A DNA stretch of 25,388 nt from Gnetum montanum (Eukaryota; Streptophyta; Gnetopsida; Gnetales; Gnetaceae), in assembly GCA_015680685.1 (NCBI GenBank), contig MNCI01003042.1, positions 99,659 through 125,046 of the forward strand, in the 5' to 3' direction. This document shows positions 9,376 through 18,931 of this stretch, in pieces (position 1 is the stretch's first letter; each line of letters opens with the position of its first letter). Position numbers and translations under genes: made by a program. The notes beneath the pieces were generated by a model that searched no databases, was not told the DNA's origin, and saw nothing but the letters and a program-made list of their open reading frames with translations.

Positions 9376-10105
9376 AGAGGTAGGCAGATTTGGTAGGAAG
9401 TTTTTTGGTTTTGTAGTTTTTAGTATTAAGGTAGGGACTTTTTGTCAGTTTTTTTCCTCTCAACCCTTTCTCCCAGTGCATGCCCGTAGTGTGGTGATTG
9501 TAATTGTACAACATCCTTATTTGAGTGTGACATACTTGGACACGCACATGATTGGCAATAAAGATCGAGATTTCCTCATCATTGCAGCATTCACTTAGCT
9601 TAATTATTTAATTTTTGTTGTTATTTATTGCTTTCTTAGTTAATATCTCTCTACCCTTATCTCCTAGTAACGTGGAATGAGTATGACTTAATCACGAGCA
9701 TTTAAGTGTGACTACTTGATAACCTAGTGGTGTACCTAGGTCATACACTTGGTAATCCCAGTGGTAGTCGTGCACGAGGTCCAAGATGTGTATGGATGAT
9801 TAAGGAACAGATGCTCATCACACTTAGGCTAGTTTATATTTTCTCATCCTCTGTCCTAGCTTAGTTGATATTATTTACCATCATACCCAGGAGTAGCATT
9901 AGTGTAGGAACGCATCATACACCTCACTCTGGACTAAACCTTACGTGACAAAGCTAATACTAGTCCAGGTGGGAAGACTACGAACTGTGATCTACGAGTA
10001 ACTGTCTAGATACCACAACTAGTTCGTCTGTGGAGTTCGACCGAATCATGGGTGAAATGCTTGTATTTGAATGGTTGAGTGTAGGGGTACCTCGTCACTC
10101 ATCAT

Positions 10106-10123
10106 TGGCACCATTACCGAGGA
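10106..10123 (+). other. primer-binding site of E2 (tRNA-Asp type)
   Basis: TGGCACCATTACCGAGGA begins two bases after the LTR end. From memory, Athila/Tat elements of plants use TGGCGCCGTTGCCGGGGA, complementary to the 3' end of tRNA-Asp. This copy differs from that at four positions, each a G-to-A change as expected from decay of methylated cytosines on the opposite strand. Confidence 0.8.
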
Positions 10124-10245
10124 TGGTGCTAGTTATCTAGATTAGTTATATCATACAAGGTCATTGTATAGGAATTAACGATACATCTTTTAGGAAGAAA
10201 TAATTACAAAAATTCACATACAAATTCACACATAATTGCACAACC

Positions 10246-12070
10246 ATACCTCTCCTACAAGACTACGATAATGGCATATCTAGTGAGGTAATTCATTGGA
10301 GAACCAATGAATTATATGANNNNNNNNNNNNNNNNNNNNNNNNNNNNNNNNNNNNNNNNNNNNNNNNNNNNNNNNNNNNNNNNNNNNNNNNNNNNNNNNN
10401 NNNNNNNNNNNNNNNNNNNNNNNNNNNNNNNNNNNNNNNNNNNNNNNNNNNNNNNNNNNNNNNNNNNNNNNNNNNNNNNNNNNNNNNNNNNNNNNNNNNN
10501 NNNNNNNNNNNNNNNNNNNNNNNNNNNNNNNNNNNNNNNNNNNNNNNNNNNNNNNNNNNNNNNNNNNNNNNNNNNNNNNNNNNNNNNNNNNNNNNNNNNN
10601 NNNNNNNNNNNNNNNNNNAAGCACAACATGAACCCTTGGACATGGCCTTAGAAAGATATTATGCACTGTTAAACTATTATCCAGGCCATGAGTTTTTTGA
10701 GGAAAGGCTAATGTACCATCTCACTGATGCGCTTCATGATGAAACAAGAGAGACCCTGGGGATGTATGCCCAAGGTCAACTATATGAACTATGAACCCAT
10801 CAATTCCAAGAGCTTATTAAGTAGGTAGCCAAAGAAGAAGGAGAAATGGCTAGATGGGGGAGTGTTGAAAAACATCAATGGGACCAAAATCTCAACTTAA
10901 TAGAGGTCCATAATCATAAAATGGAGAAATCAACCTATCTCAAGGAGGAAGAACCATCTTTGCCAGTACAATAATCATTAGAGGAAATTGAGGCAAAGAT
11001 CAATAAGATGTTGGAATGGACGCATAAAAAGTGTGGAGAATATATCAATATTATTGGAGATAGAGTTTTGCCAACCTGAGAAGAAAGACAAAATATCATT
11101 AGAAAATTGGAAAGAAGGGATGAGGAAAATAAGAGCTCAATTGCCAATCATACGTATGAACACAACATTTTCCTGTATGATCACCCCAAGGGCCAATGCC
11201 CAATCTTGTTACATTTATATGAGCATTGGGGAAGCACGTTACACCCAGAGTTCATATAGAGATATTGTGTTCGATCACAGTGGCAACAATCCCAGTCGTG
11301 GGGGAAGCCATCCCTAAACTGGAGACAGCCTTCGGATCATCCGAATCCAAATGCTTATCTAGTCCAACATCTTGTTTCCCCAACTGGGTCAACATGCTCT
11401 ATCTGGCCACATTATCATTCTCCTCAGTACTATTAGCCCATGTCCTCAGCACAACCACCACCTTGTGTACCTTACACTTCTCCTAAATTTCAACATTCTC
11501 ATCCTTTCCCTCCTTCTACATTGCCACCAACTGTTCCTGAAGTGTCTGCACCACAGCAACAACCCACGAACGTTACATGTGCTACTATTGCCAAGAGTAG
11601 TGAGAGACCTCCTCAACATCAAAGGTGTCCCTTCTTTAGACATGACCGTAGGAAGGGACAACATAGTTCCAAGGCCACTACATTCTCCAACTCAGCAGAA
11701 GTCCAACACTATGGTGCATCCTTCTCTTTGAACCCAACGCCTCATGTCACTTCATCAAGGCCACCAATTAACACTCCGACAACCATATGACCCAATGAAT
11801 ACAGCCATGGAGGATGACATCCTGATCCTTGCATACCATCTTAGGGCCTCAAGTATCATAGTGGGTCAACTCTGTACTAAGGAACCACATCTTATAAATT
11901 GCCCCACTATGCTTACTATAATTAGGTGTGTGAACCCCAATGGGGTAAGTATGACCAGGTTTCACTATTTTCGACATGTAAGGATCCTCATCTTTCATTT
12001 ATTAATCCTTGCCATGCTCAATCGTTTAGTTATGGGGGATATTCCCCATTCTAATAACAAGCAGGATTAA
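10246..12070 (+). pseudogene. E2 gag-like polyprotein, decayed and containing an assembly gap
   Basis: Alignment by eye with E1 gag places the start at 10246, where ATG has become ATA. The next codons (PLLQDYDN and IHWRTNELY) parallel E1. Ns at 10320-10618 hide most of the gag homology domain. After the gap comes the end of that domain (PLDMALERYYALLNYYPGHE, then HDETRETLGMYAQGQLYEL). A Lys/Glu-rich, probably coiled-coil stretch follows at 10980-11140. A conserved block, YDHPKGQCPILLHLYEHW, lies at about 11175-11230. A Pro/Ser/His-rich tail runs to a stop at 12068. Several stops (for example TGA at about 10792 and TAG at about 11257) and frame changes break it. No complete zinc knuckle and no protease follow. 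Confidence 0.7.
10320..10618. other. assembly gap (299 Ns)
   Basis: A run of 299 undetermined bases lies in the E2 gag region. The equivalent E1 stretch is present on the minus strand, so the hidden part probably contains the N-terminal half of the gag domain. Translations crossing it mean nothing. A single further N is at 25346. Confidence 0.99.
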
Positions 12071-12074
12071 TAAA

Positions 12075-12187
12075 TATTTTTCATTTTCTTTGATTTTACA
12101 ATTTTTTATTTTCCAGTTTTTCATTTTTCAATTTCTTGTTTTATCTTTTTGTCTTTTTGTCTTTTTATCTTTTTATAAGTAATCTCA
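12075..12187 (+). repeat. T-rich low-complexity stretch after gag
   Basis: Long T runs with a repeated TCTTTTTG/TCTTTTTA word between about 12143 and 12175. It separates the gag stop from the SINE-like insertion. No coding potential. Confidence 0.6.
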
Positions 12188-12307
12188 TCTACAAATAAAA
12201 CACTCATGTGGCTCGTTGGTTGAGGTGTGTTCCATGTTATCGAGTCTCGAGTGATCAATTATTTGGACAGTGAGCCCATTACAACCACTCATCCATTCTA
12301 CAAATAA
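12188..12307 (+). mobile_element. SINE-like insertion with 11-bp target duplication
   Basis: A perfect direct repeat TCTACAAATAA occurs at 12188-12198 and 12297-12307 and brackets 98 bases. Inside, TGGCTCGTTGGTTGAGG (about 12209-12225) resembles the tRNA-type A box of plant SINEs (TGGCTCAGTTGG) with one base missing. GAGTCTCGAGTGATCAA about 25 bases later sits where a B box (GGTTCGAnTCC) would be and is a degraded match. The insert is shorter than typical plant SINEs and has no clear A-rich tail, so a retroposed tRNA-like fragment is an alternative. The boundaries rest on the duplication. Confidence 0.6.
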
Positions 12308-13967
12308 GAGGTTTTGTTCGAGGGTACAGTGATATTCTTGACATTCTTGAAACTTAAAATTAATTTTGTGTTCATTGTACCTAGAATGAAGAAGGATGGA
12401 TCAAGAGGGAATGATTAGGGTGTGACATCAAGGGGACTTGCAGATTCTCTTTGTTGACATCTGTGAGAGTTATCATGCAACGCAGTTGTACTAAGATCCT
12501 TGTAGATCTAATGAAAAATGGAAGTAAGAGTAATCAAAAGGCACTCAAAAATCCAATGCTGTTTAGGGGGTCCCACTAGAAAGACATGCACCCATGCTTG
12601 AAGGTTGGCAGCTTTTTTGGATTCAGCAATCAAAGGAAGAAGAAGAAGAAGAAGAGAGAGAAGACAAAGAAAGTGCCACAAAGTAGAAATCACTTTTCCC
12701 TTGAGAAAAATTCCAAGTGATAGTACGCCTTACTATTATGGTACTCTCATAGTCACTCATCATGGGATGAAACAATGCAATGTTACTGATCAGAGGAATG
12801 GACTTGGTCCTAATCTTGGAATGACGGATTAATGACACATTAATCACTTTTTACATGCAGGATTCATTGTGCCCTAGGTTAGTTACCTCATGTCCCAATC
12901 TCTACAATCCCTTCTATAGTCCGTCTCATCTCACTGTCCATGTAATTGTAGCTCGTGTCTCGTATAGTGTAGAATTTGCACCTCATTTTGGTGATACTTA
13001 CATGTGTGTGTTTTGTGGAACCAGTGTGGATTACATTTAACCCTTCTAGTGCCTATGGACATTTTAAGGTGTGGTCACGCAAGGGCATTATAGGTTGGAA
13101 CATGCTTTGGGGAGGACCCACTTGTGTAATTTTTTGTATTTTGCACTCATAACACATCTTCCACACACCATCTATTACCCTCAGTGTATGTTCAATGATA
13201 TTCTTTCCCTTATTACTATCCCTCTGATTCAAACGTTCCTATGAACCATCACATAGCCTTTTTCTATCCCTTATCACCCGAGGTCCTTATTGATAAATTC
13301 CACACCATCATAATTTTCGTGCCTTTAGAACTAGTTGAATTACCCTGGAACTCTTTAACACTCGTCCAGATGTCCTTAGTTTACATCATTTAATTTTAGA
13401 AAAATATTAAAAATTCAGTATATTCCATAAGTGCCCTAACATCAATAGGCTGCAATATCGCATTCCAAAAAAATAAATATACACAACCCCCTTGTGCTAC
13501 TTAACATCATTTGCAACTGTTCACGCGGTGGAAGTTTTTCAAATTTCTCTCTACGACTTGCGATTGCATGCCCCTTGCTTTCATGTCCATAACTCGCTCA
13601 CTGGTCCTTCGATTTTCATTCCGTTTGAACCTACTTGAACCTAGAGTGTTTAGCTTAGTCATGGGGGAGGGGTATACACTGAATAGTGCATAAAATTTTT
13701 GAAATTCATCATCGCCTGAAGGACATTATCAAGGGTAATTAGTTATAAAATTAAGAATAAATGTACCAAAAACAATTTCATCTCCTTAGTTATACCAGGA
13801 AACTAGATTTGGAAACCATCTAAGCACAGAGGATTCAATATTATAATCTTTTGGGGACATTTTAATTAACGACACATGGAGATAAAGCAAATTCATTAAG
13901 GTAAGCAATAAGGTATAACCTAACTTTGGCAATAACCTTACTAATGATTGGCCTCATGTGATTGCAA
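12308..13967 (+). other. E2-specific segment of unknown origin between gag and ORF2
   Basis: E1 has only about 190 bases between its two ORFs, whereas E2 has about 1.9 kb, most of it here. Open frames are short (the longest near 60-75 residues, such as 12605-12832) and match nothing I know. A GAA-repeat run lies at about 12635-12660. A pyrimidine-rich stretch ending in ATGCAG at about 12854-12859 resembles a splice acceptor, which might hint at captured gene sequence, but no protein similarity supports that. The last about 60 bases before 13968 are again similar to E1. Confidence 0.5.
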
Positions 13968-16714
13968 ATGGTTCCAAAATGCGAACAACAAGAAGGTCCT
14001 GCTCAAGGTGGGATCAAGTGACCTAGGAGAGGTGAAGGACAAGTTCCTGCCAGACAACATGCAGAGCAGAAGGAATAATCATTTAGTATCCACCAAGAGG
14101 ACCCTACTACTGTACAATCAAGGCAGGTAGAAGGAGGAGTTGCAGTAGCATTTGAATAGGGACGACATCTCACGTTGCCCCAGGATTGTGTTCAGGCCAT
14201 CCATGAAAGGTCCATATTCAGTGCAGTGATTATGGAATTAAACTTTGGACCTTTTGCAGAATTTTCTTCATAGGTTGTTAGGGATCATCTGAAAGGGTCC
14301 CCATTATGGCCTACCCTCTTTGAAAGTGGTGTCTGGTACTTAGGGAAATGTACCAATTTTGGCACAACAAAGAACAAGACACCACGATTAACATTTGTGG
14401 TGTGACTGTTGATTTCTCTGTTCAAGCCATTTCAGAAGTATTAAACATTCTGAATACAGGGCCAAAGGTTGCTTAGTTGTCTACCCACTTAGACCTTGAT
14501 GCGTGACAAGTTTGGCTAGGAAGGACGTATGGCAAGGAAGATAAGACGTTTGGGGAGTTGATGACGGAAGAGAGGATTTATTTCAAAATAGGGACTTATC
14601 ACATCTTCCCCAAAAAAGGCTTAAAAAGAATTTCAACATATGCGGCAAGAGGATGTGTAGTGTTGATGGGAAAGGTTAATGCTAACCTGCCTCATCTATA
14701 TTTTACAGAGATCCTGAGGCGGTTTGAAGAACAGAAGACAGGGAAGTTTGCATTGCCCTTCCCTTGTCTTATCAGGAAGCTGTGTAGACATGCTGGTATT
14801 AGAGGATACACAAATGATGTCCTCTGAAAAGCCAAAAATTCTCTGTATGCCAAACTCCTAAAGCCACTAGCTGCAAGGAAAATCACTGGTGAGATGCTGG
14901 GGCCGAAACAAGAAAAAGAATAGATGGTAGGGCCAACTGCAACTCAACTTGTAGGACCTAGCCAACTTCTAAGCATGGGACCCAGCCAACAACAAGAAGT
15001 AGGGCCTAGCATGGGCTAGCAGGATCAACCACCATCACCGCTGCAAGATTACAGACCGTTGATGAGCCATCTCAAGGCCATCGTTGAGACAGTCAGTTGG
15101 GGAAGTCGTGATGATGAAAATCTCTTCTGCGTCATTGATGATGCTATACAACCTATGGTTTCTATAGATCATGCATGGGGTGAAGTGTCCATTCAGATAG
15201 GAGGAGGAGAGAGCGCTTGGTCACAATAGATTTTAGGGAATGTTGCGTCCTTTCAGGTGTAGTTAGGAAATTGTGAAGGGGCCACGATGGTGGTCATGTA
15301 GCACCAAGATGTAGCAGGAGCCATGGAAGTGGTCGCAGACCACATTAAAGAATCATTCAATGTGCATGTTGTGCCACCAGTAGATCTTATAGGAGCATGT
15401 GATGCTCAAACTATGGCCGGTACCTCAACGACTCCTGCGGAACATGAGGATGTAGTTGATCGATTGCTACAAATAGGACAAGTAATGATGTCCTTGTTTG
15501 ACATCCCATAGGATGTTACAGCAATACAATTAGACCTCATTTCCACCAAAGGGAAGTTGGTCTTGACAGAGATGAGGGCCGAGCACACTGAAGCAGAAGT
15601 GCAAAGATTGCAAGAAAGGCTCGTGACCCTACAAGCAGCACAACGGGATCCTTCTCAATTCGTTCCCGTAGACCAACTAGACACTTTCAGAATCGAGCAA
15701 CTTAATAAACTATTGACAGAGAATAAAAGGGTGGTGGAAGAAAAAGAAAAGGCTATTTGGGATGCCTCTGCAGCACAAGTGCAAACTTACGTGCACACCA
15801 AGGCACTCAAAGCCTTACAAGAGGAGAACAAACAACTTGTTGCTGACAACCTTCAATTGATCTTTATGGAGAAACAAAAGAATGTTCTCAAAGAACATTT
15901 TCAATAGTTGCAAGAACAACTAATCAGGGTCAACCAGGACATGAACCATTTAGCCAGGGAAAATCGAACCCTCTCAATGGAGGAGGTACACACCATCCAT
16001 TAGAAGATGCCCATTGAAATAAGCGCATGGCAGAATGAGGCTAAACGGCATGAGAAACTGAAGGAGCATTTCTGGGACCAAGTGGGGATGTATAAAAAGT
16101 GCTCAACACACTGACTAGCGGGCCATATTGGACACATATGCATTTTTCCACCAGGCAGAAGTTAAGAGTCGGGACTTGTAGATCCAAGACCTCATAGAGT
16201 ACATGGAGTTGGCAAACCTGCGGTATGCCAACCTTGCCATGTTAATAGCAGGGCACCTAAGAATAGAGCTCGAGCAACAGGTAGCTACCACCTACGTCAA
16301 ATATGAAACAAAATTTGTAGAACGTAAGAAAATATTGCAAAAATTGGAGGTTGCAAATTCTAAACTTGAGGTGGTTAAAGCAAGCTACCAGGGATAGAAA
16401 GGTGTTGCAACAGACTTGGATTGATGGCTCGTAGATTTTCAAGAATACAGAGACAAAGCAAGAGCTTACGAGGAGGAACAACGGGTGTTTGCGGCTTGGA
16501 TGTCAAAGCAAATAAAATGTTTCCACAACTACCGTGCCCATGGGAGGTGCCAACTCCATCAAACATCAGAACATTAGCATGGATGGCACAGGATCCCCAA
16601 ACTGAGGAGGAGAAACTCCAGGCCATACTTTAACATCATCAAATCCCAAGACCTGGAGCACAAGACAAGGGAAAGGCACCCATGGAGGAGCCACTACCAC
16701 CAGGAACTACATGA
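13968..16714 (+). pseudogene. E2 ORF2: 'plant transposon protein'-like domain plus coiled coil, decayed
   Basis: The start is ATG 13968 in GCAAATGGTTCC, conserved with E1's GCAAATGGCCCC. The stop is TGA 16712-16714, also conserved. About 915 codons, broken by roughly a dozen stops and frame changes (one near 14345). Residues about 85-290 (MELNFGPF, VWYLGK, TTINICGV, RIYFKIGTYHIFPKKGL and LPFPCLIRKLCRHAGI) have the layout of the 'putative plant transposon protein' domain found in plant Ty3/gypsy-associated sequences. A Gly/Pro/Gln linker with repeated VGPS-type words follows at 14930-15040. Then come an acidic middle and a long Glu/Lys/Gln/Leu-rich segment at 15550-16400, typical of coiled coil. 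The longest open piece is 15557-15907. No catalytic motif of RT or integrase is present. The function is unknown; the domain name is my recollection and was not searched. Confidence 0.7.
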
Positions 16715-16795
16715 GTTCCATCCAATTTTGTAGCTATAGGATTTTCTTTTGCATTTTCCATGTTGTGTCTCAATTTTTTTTTTGATTTCACACAA
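16715..16795. other. E2 3' untranslated remnant and E2/E1 deletion junction
   Basis: After the ORF2 stop, GTTCCATCCAATTTTG and later TTGTGTCTCAATTTTT run parallel to E1's own 3' region (minus strand, about 9072-9010). E2 therefore continues to about 16785. From 16796 the sequence is E1 ORF2 on the minus strand. A 7-bp inverted repeat, GTTGTGT at 16762-16768 and ACACAAC at 16790-16796, with a 21-base T-rich loop, straddles the join. Confidence 0.6.
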
Positions 16796-18741
16796 CGGTT
16801 CTATTTTCCCTAGCCAATTTGCTAATATCTTGGTTGACCCTCAATAGTTGTTCTCTTAATTGATGGACACTTTCTTCCAGAAAATTCCTTTATTTTTCTA
16901 TGATGGCCAACCTTGAGTTCTCTACAACAAGCTATGTATTTTTCTCTTGAGTGGCAGTCAATGCCTTTTTATGAGCATAGGATTATGCTTCTCTAGTGGA
17001 GGCATTCTAGACCACCTTTTTCTTTTCTTGCTCTACAATTTTGTTCTCTTCGAGTAACTTATTCAACTACTCTATTCTGAATTAATCTAGTTGATTAGGC
17101 ATAACAAACTAGGTAGGATCTCGTCTTTTAACTCTCAAGGTAGCTAGTTCCTGTTGCAAACATTGCACTTCTACTTTTGCGTGTTCCACCCTGATCTTAG
17201 CCATGACTAGCTTTCCTCTAGTAGTAATGAGGTTTGATTATGCTATAGCAACATCATTGGGGATGTCAACCAGGGTGGTCATTACTTGTCCTTTCTGTAG
17301 CAATTGATCTAACACATCCTCATGATCTATAGGATTGATCGAAGTCCCAGCAATCATCTGTGCATCTCTGGTCCAAGTCAAATCAACTAGAAGCATAAAA
17401 ATCACATTGAAAGACTCTTTAATGTGATTTGTTATCACCTTTATTGTGCCTGCCACATCCTAATGCTGCATGACCACTATGGCACCTTCCCTTGTCTCAA
17501 GCATCACTTGAAAGGATGCAGAATTATCAGAGATTTGACATGACCATTGGGATTCTCCTCTTGATTGCGACAAGATCTGCCCCCTTATTGGATCTACTAA
17601 AATAGTGGGCTACATGGCATCATTGACAACTCTGAAGAGGGTTGATTCCTCTTTGCTTTCCCAGTTGAGTGTTTTAGCAATTTTTTGCAAGTGGCTCATT
17701 GCAGGCCTTTAGTCTTGTGGTGGCAGTGGTGGAACTTGTGGCTCGTGATGTTGTTTAGGCTCCTATTTTGCTTCTTTTTTTCAATTCCACTTCCTTCTTT
17801 AGTTCTTGTTCCTCATCAAGGTCTTTCCTTGGTGCTGTTGGTTTAAGCAATTTAGTGAAGGAAGTGTTTTGAGCCCTCCTTAGGATGTCATTTGTGTACC
17901 CTAGGATTCCAACGTGCTTGAACAGCTTTTGGATTAGGTAAGGAAATGGAAGTGTGGGCTTCCTTACCTTCTTTTCTTCAAGCTGCCTTTGAATTTCCAT
18001 GCAATATAACTGGGGAAGGTTGGCCATGTATTTGCCCATTAGTATGGCACTTCCCTTGGCCACATATGTTGAAATTCTATTGAGCCCTTTGGTGGGAAAG
18101 AGATGATATGTGCTTATCTTGAAATAGGTCCTCTCTTCCAGAGTTAATTCATTATATGTTTTGTCATCCTTGTCATATGCCTACCTCAGCCATAGCTTTT
18201 TAGTGTTGAGGTCATATCTTGTGGACAGATGGGCTAACTTAGCCCCCTCATTTGGTAGATTAATAGCTTTGGCGATTACTTTGATTGAGGACAAAACATT
18301 GACTCCACAAATGTTAATAGTGGTACCTTCTTCCTTGTTGTGCCAGAATTGGTAGGTTTCACCAAGGTACCATTCACAACTGTCTGAAAGGATAGGCCAA
18401 AAAGGTGATGCTTGGAGTTGCATCCCAATTGATTCAAGAGTGAATGCCATGAATGGGCCAAAGTTCATCTCTACGATGACCATGCTCAACATGAATTTTT
18501 CTTGAATGGCCTTAAGGCATTTTGCTGACAATGTGAGGCATTGTCCTTGCATGGCAGCTTGTGGTTCCACAACCTCTCCTTGGATTGATTGCCCAGTGAT
18601 AGGAGCCTCTTGATGGATGTTGAATGATTGGGCCTCTTGTTCCTCATGCTCGACATGCTTGCATTATTGGCCTCTGCCATCCCTTAGGCATTTGGTTGCT
18701 TCCTATGAAGGTCTTTCTTGAGATCTTATTTTTGGGGCCAT
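16796..18741 (-). pseudogene. E1 ORF2, N-terminal and central part, truncated at the junction
   Basis: The start is ATG at 18741-18739 (GCAAATGGCCCC), about 190 bases after the gag region. The frame is held to 17755 with single stops (for example TAG after LRTK/LWLR near 18180). A shift occurs before 17456. It parallels E2 ORF2 throughout: MNFGPFMAF, WYLGETYQFWHNKEEG, INICGVNV, YFKISTYHLFPTKGLNRIS, LPFPYLIQKLFKHVGILGY, then HIKESFNV and VDQLLQKGQV-like text, and finally the coiled-coil segment. It ends with LARENRTVV, equal to about E2 15985. About 540 bases of E2-equivalent sequence are missing before it resumes at 9243. Conservation of the protein pattern, rather than just the DNA, between two diverged copies suggests it was once translated. 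Confidence 0.75.
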
Positions 18742-18931
18742 TTGCAATCAATCAAGGATCAAATGTTACTAAGGTATTATTTTTTATCGTTAATAGGTTT
18801 ATACCTTAGTCATGACCTTAGTTCCATTAAGTTTGTTAGTTCATATGATTGCAAATTTAAAAAAATTTTCAGAAAAATGCCCAAAAAATGTTTATCTTGT
18901 TTATGACCCTTTGTGATTGGTTTCTCTTTGC
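18742..18931 (-). other. E1 inter-ORF region
   Basis: About 190 AT-rich bases between the end of the gag-like frame and the ORF2 start. It includes an A/T run near 18855-18870. No coding potential. The final bases before the ATG (minus strand, ACCTTAGTAAC then TGATTGCAA) resemble the E2 sequence just upstream of 13968. Confidence 0.5.

Larger units (their letters stand above)
9244..10104 (+). repeat. 5' LTR of E2
   Basis: It begins TGATGAGTCATG and ends CACTCATCA, directly before the primer-binding site. The 3' two thirds is recognisably the reverse complement of the E1 LTRs (for example the block around CTTGGTAATCCCAG near 9750 and GTGGGAAGACTACGAACTGTG near 9969). The U3 region differs and holds a six-unit GATATC array. 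TATA box at 9368-9375. Confidence 0.92.
9244..16785 (+). mobile_element. E2: related LTR retrotransposon nested in E1, 3' LTR deleted
   Basis: It consists of a 5' LTR (9244-10104), tRNA-Asp-type primer site (10106-10123), gag-like ORF (10246-12070), a long extra segment, ORF2 (13968-16714) and a short 3' untranslated stretch. At about 16785-16796 it changes abruptly into minus-strand E1 ORF2. No 3' LTR is present. The five bases left of the LTR are CTATG. The matching right-hand duplication is gone with the deletion. It is the same family as E1 in its internal region and LTR 3' end, but its U3 sequence is clearly different. Confidence 0.85.

Noticed and set aside
9251-9547. 98-residue minus-strand frame
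   Set aside because: It lies across the E2 LTR U3 array and TATA box. The repeated CDITY text is just the translated 14-bp repeat.
10280-10666. Open frames spanning 10280-10666 on both strands
   Set aside because: They consist almost entirely of Ns and carry no information.
12605-12832. 75-residue Arg-rich frame (GRRRRRRERRQRK)
   Set aside because: The basic run is a translated GAA/AGA simple repeat. Nothing else in the frame supports a gene.
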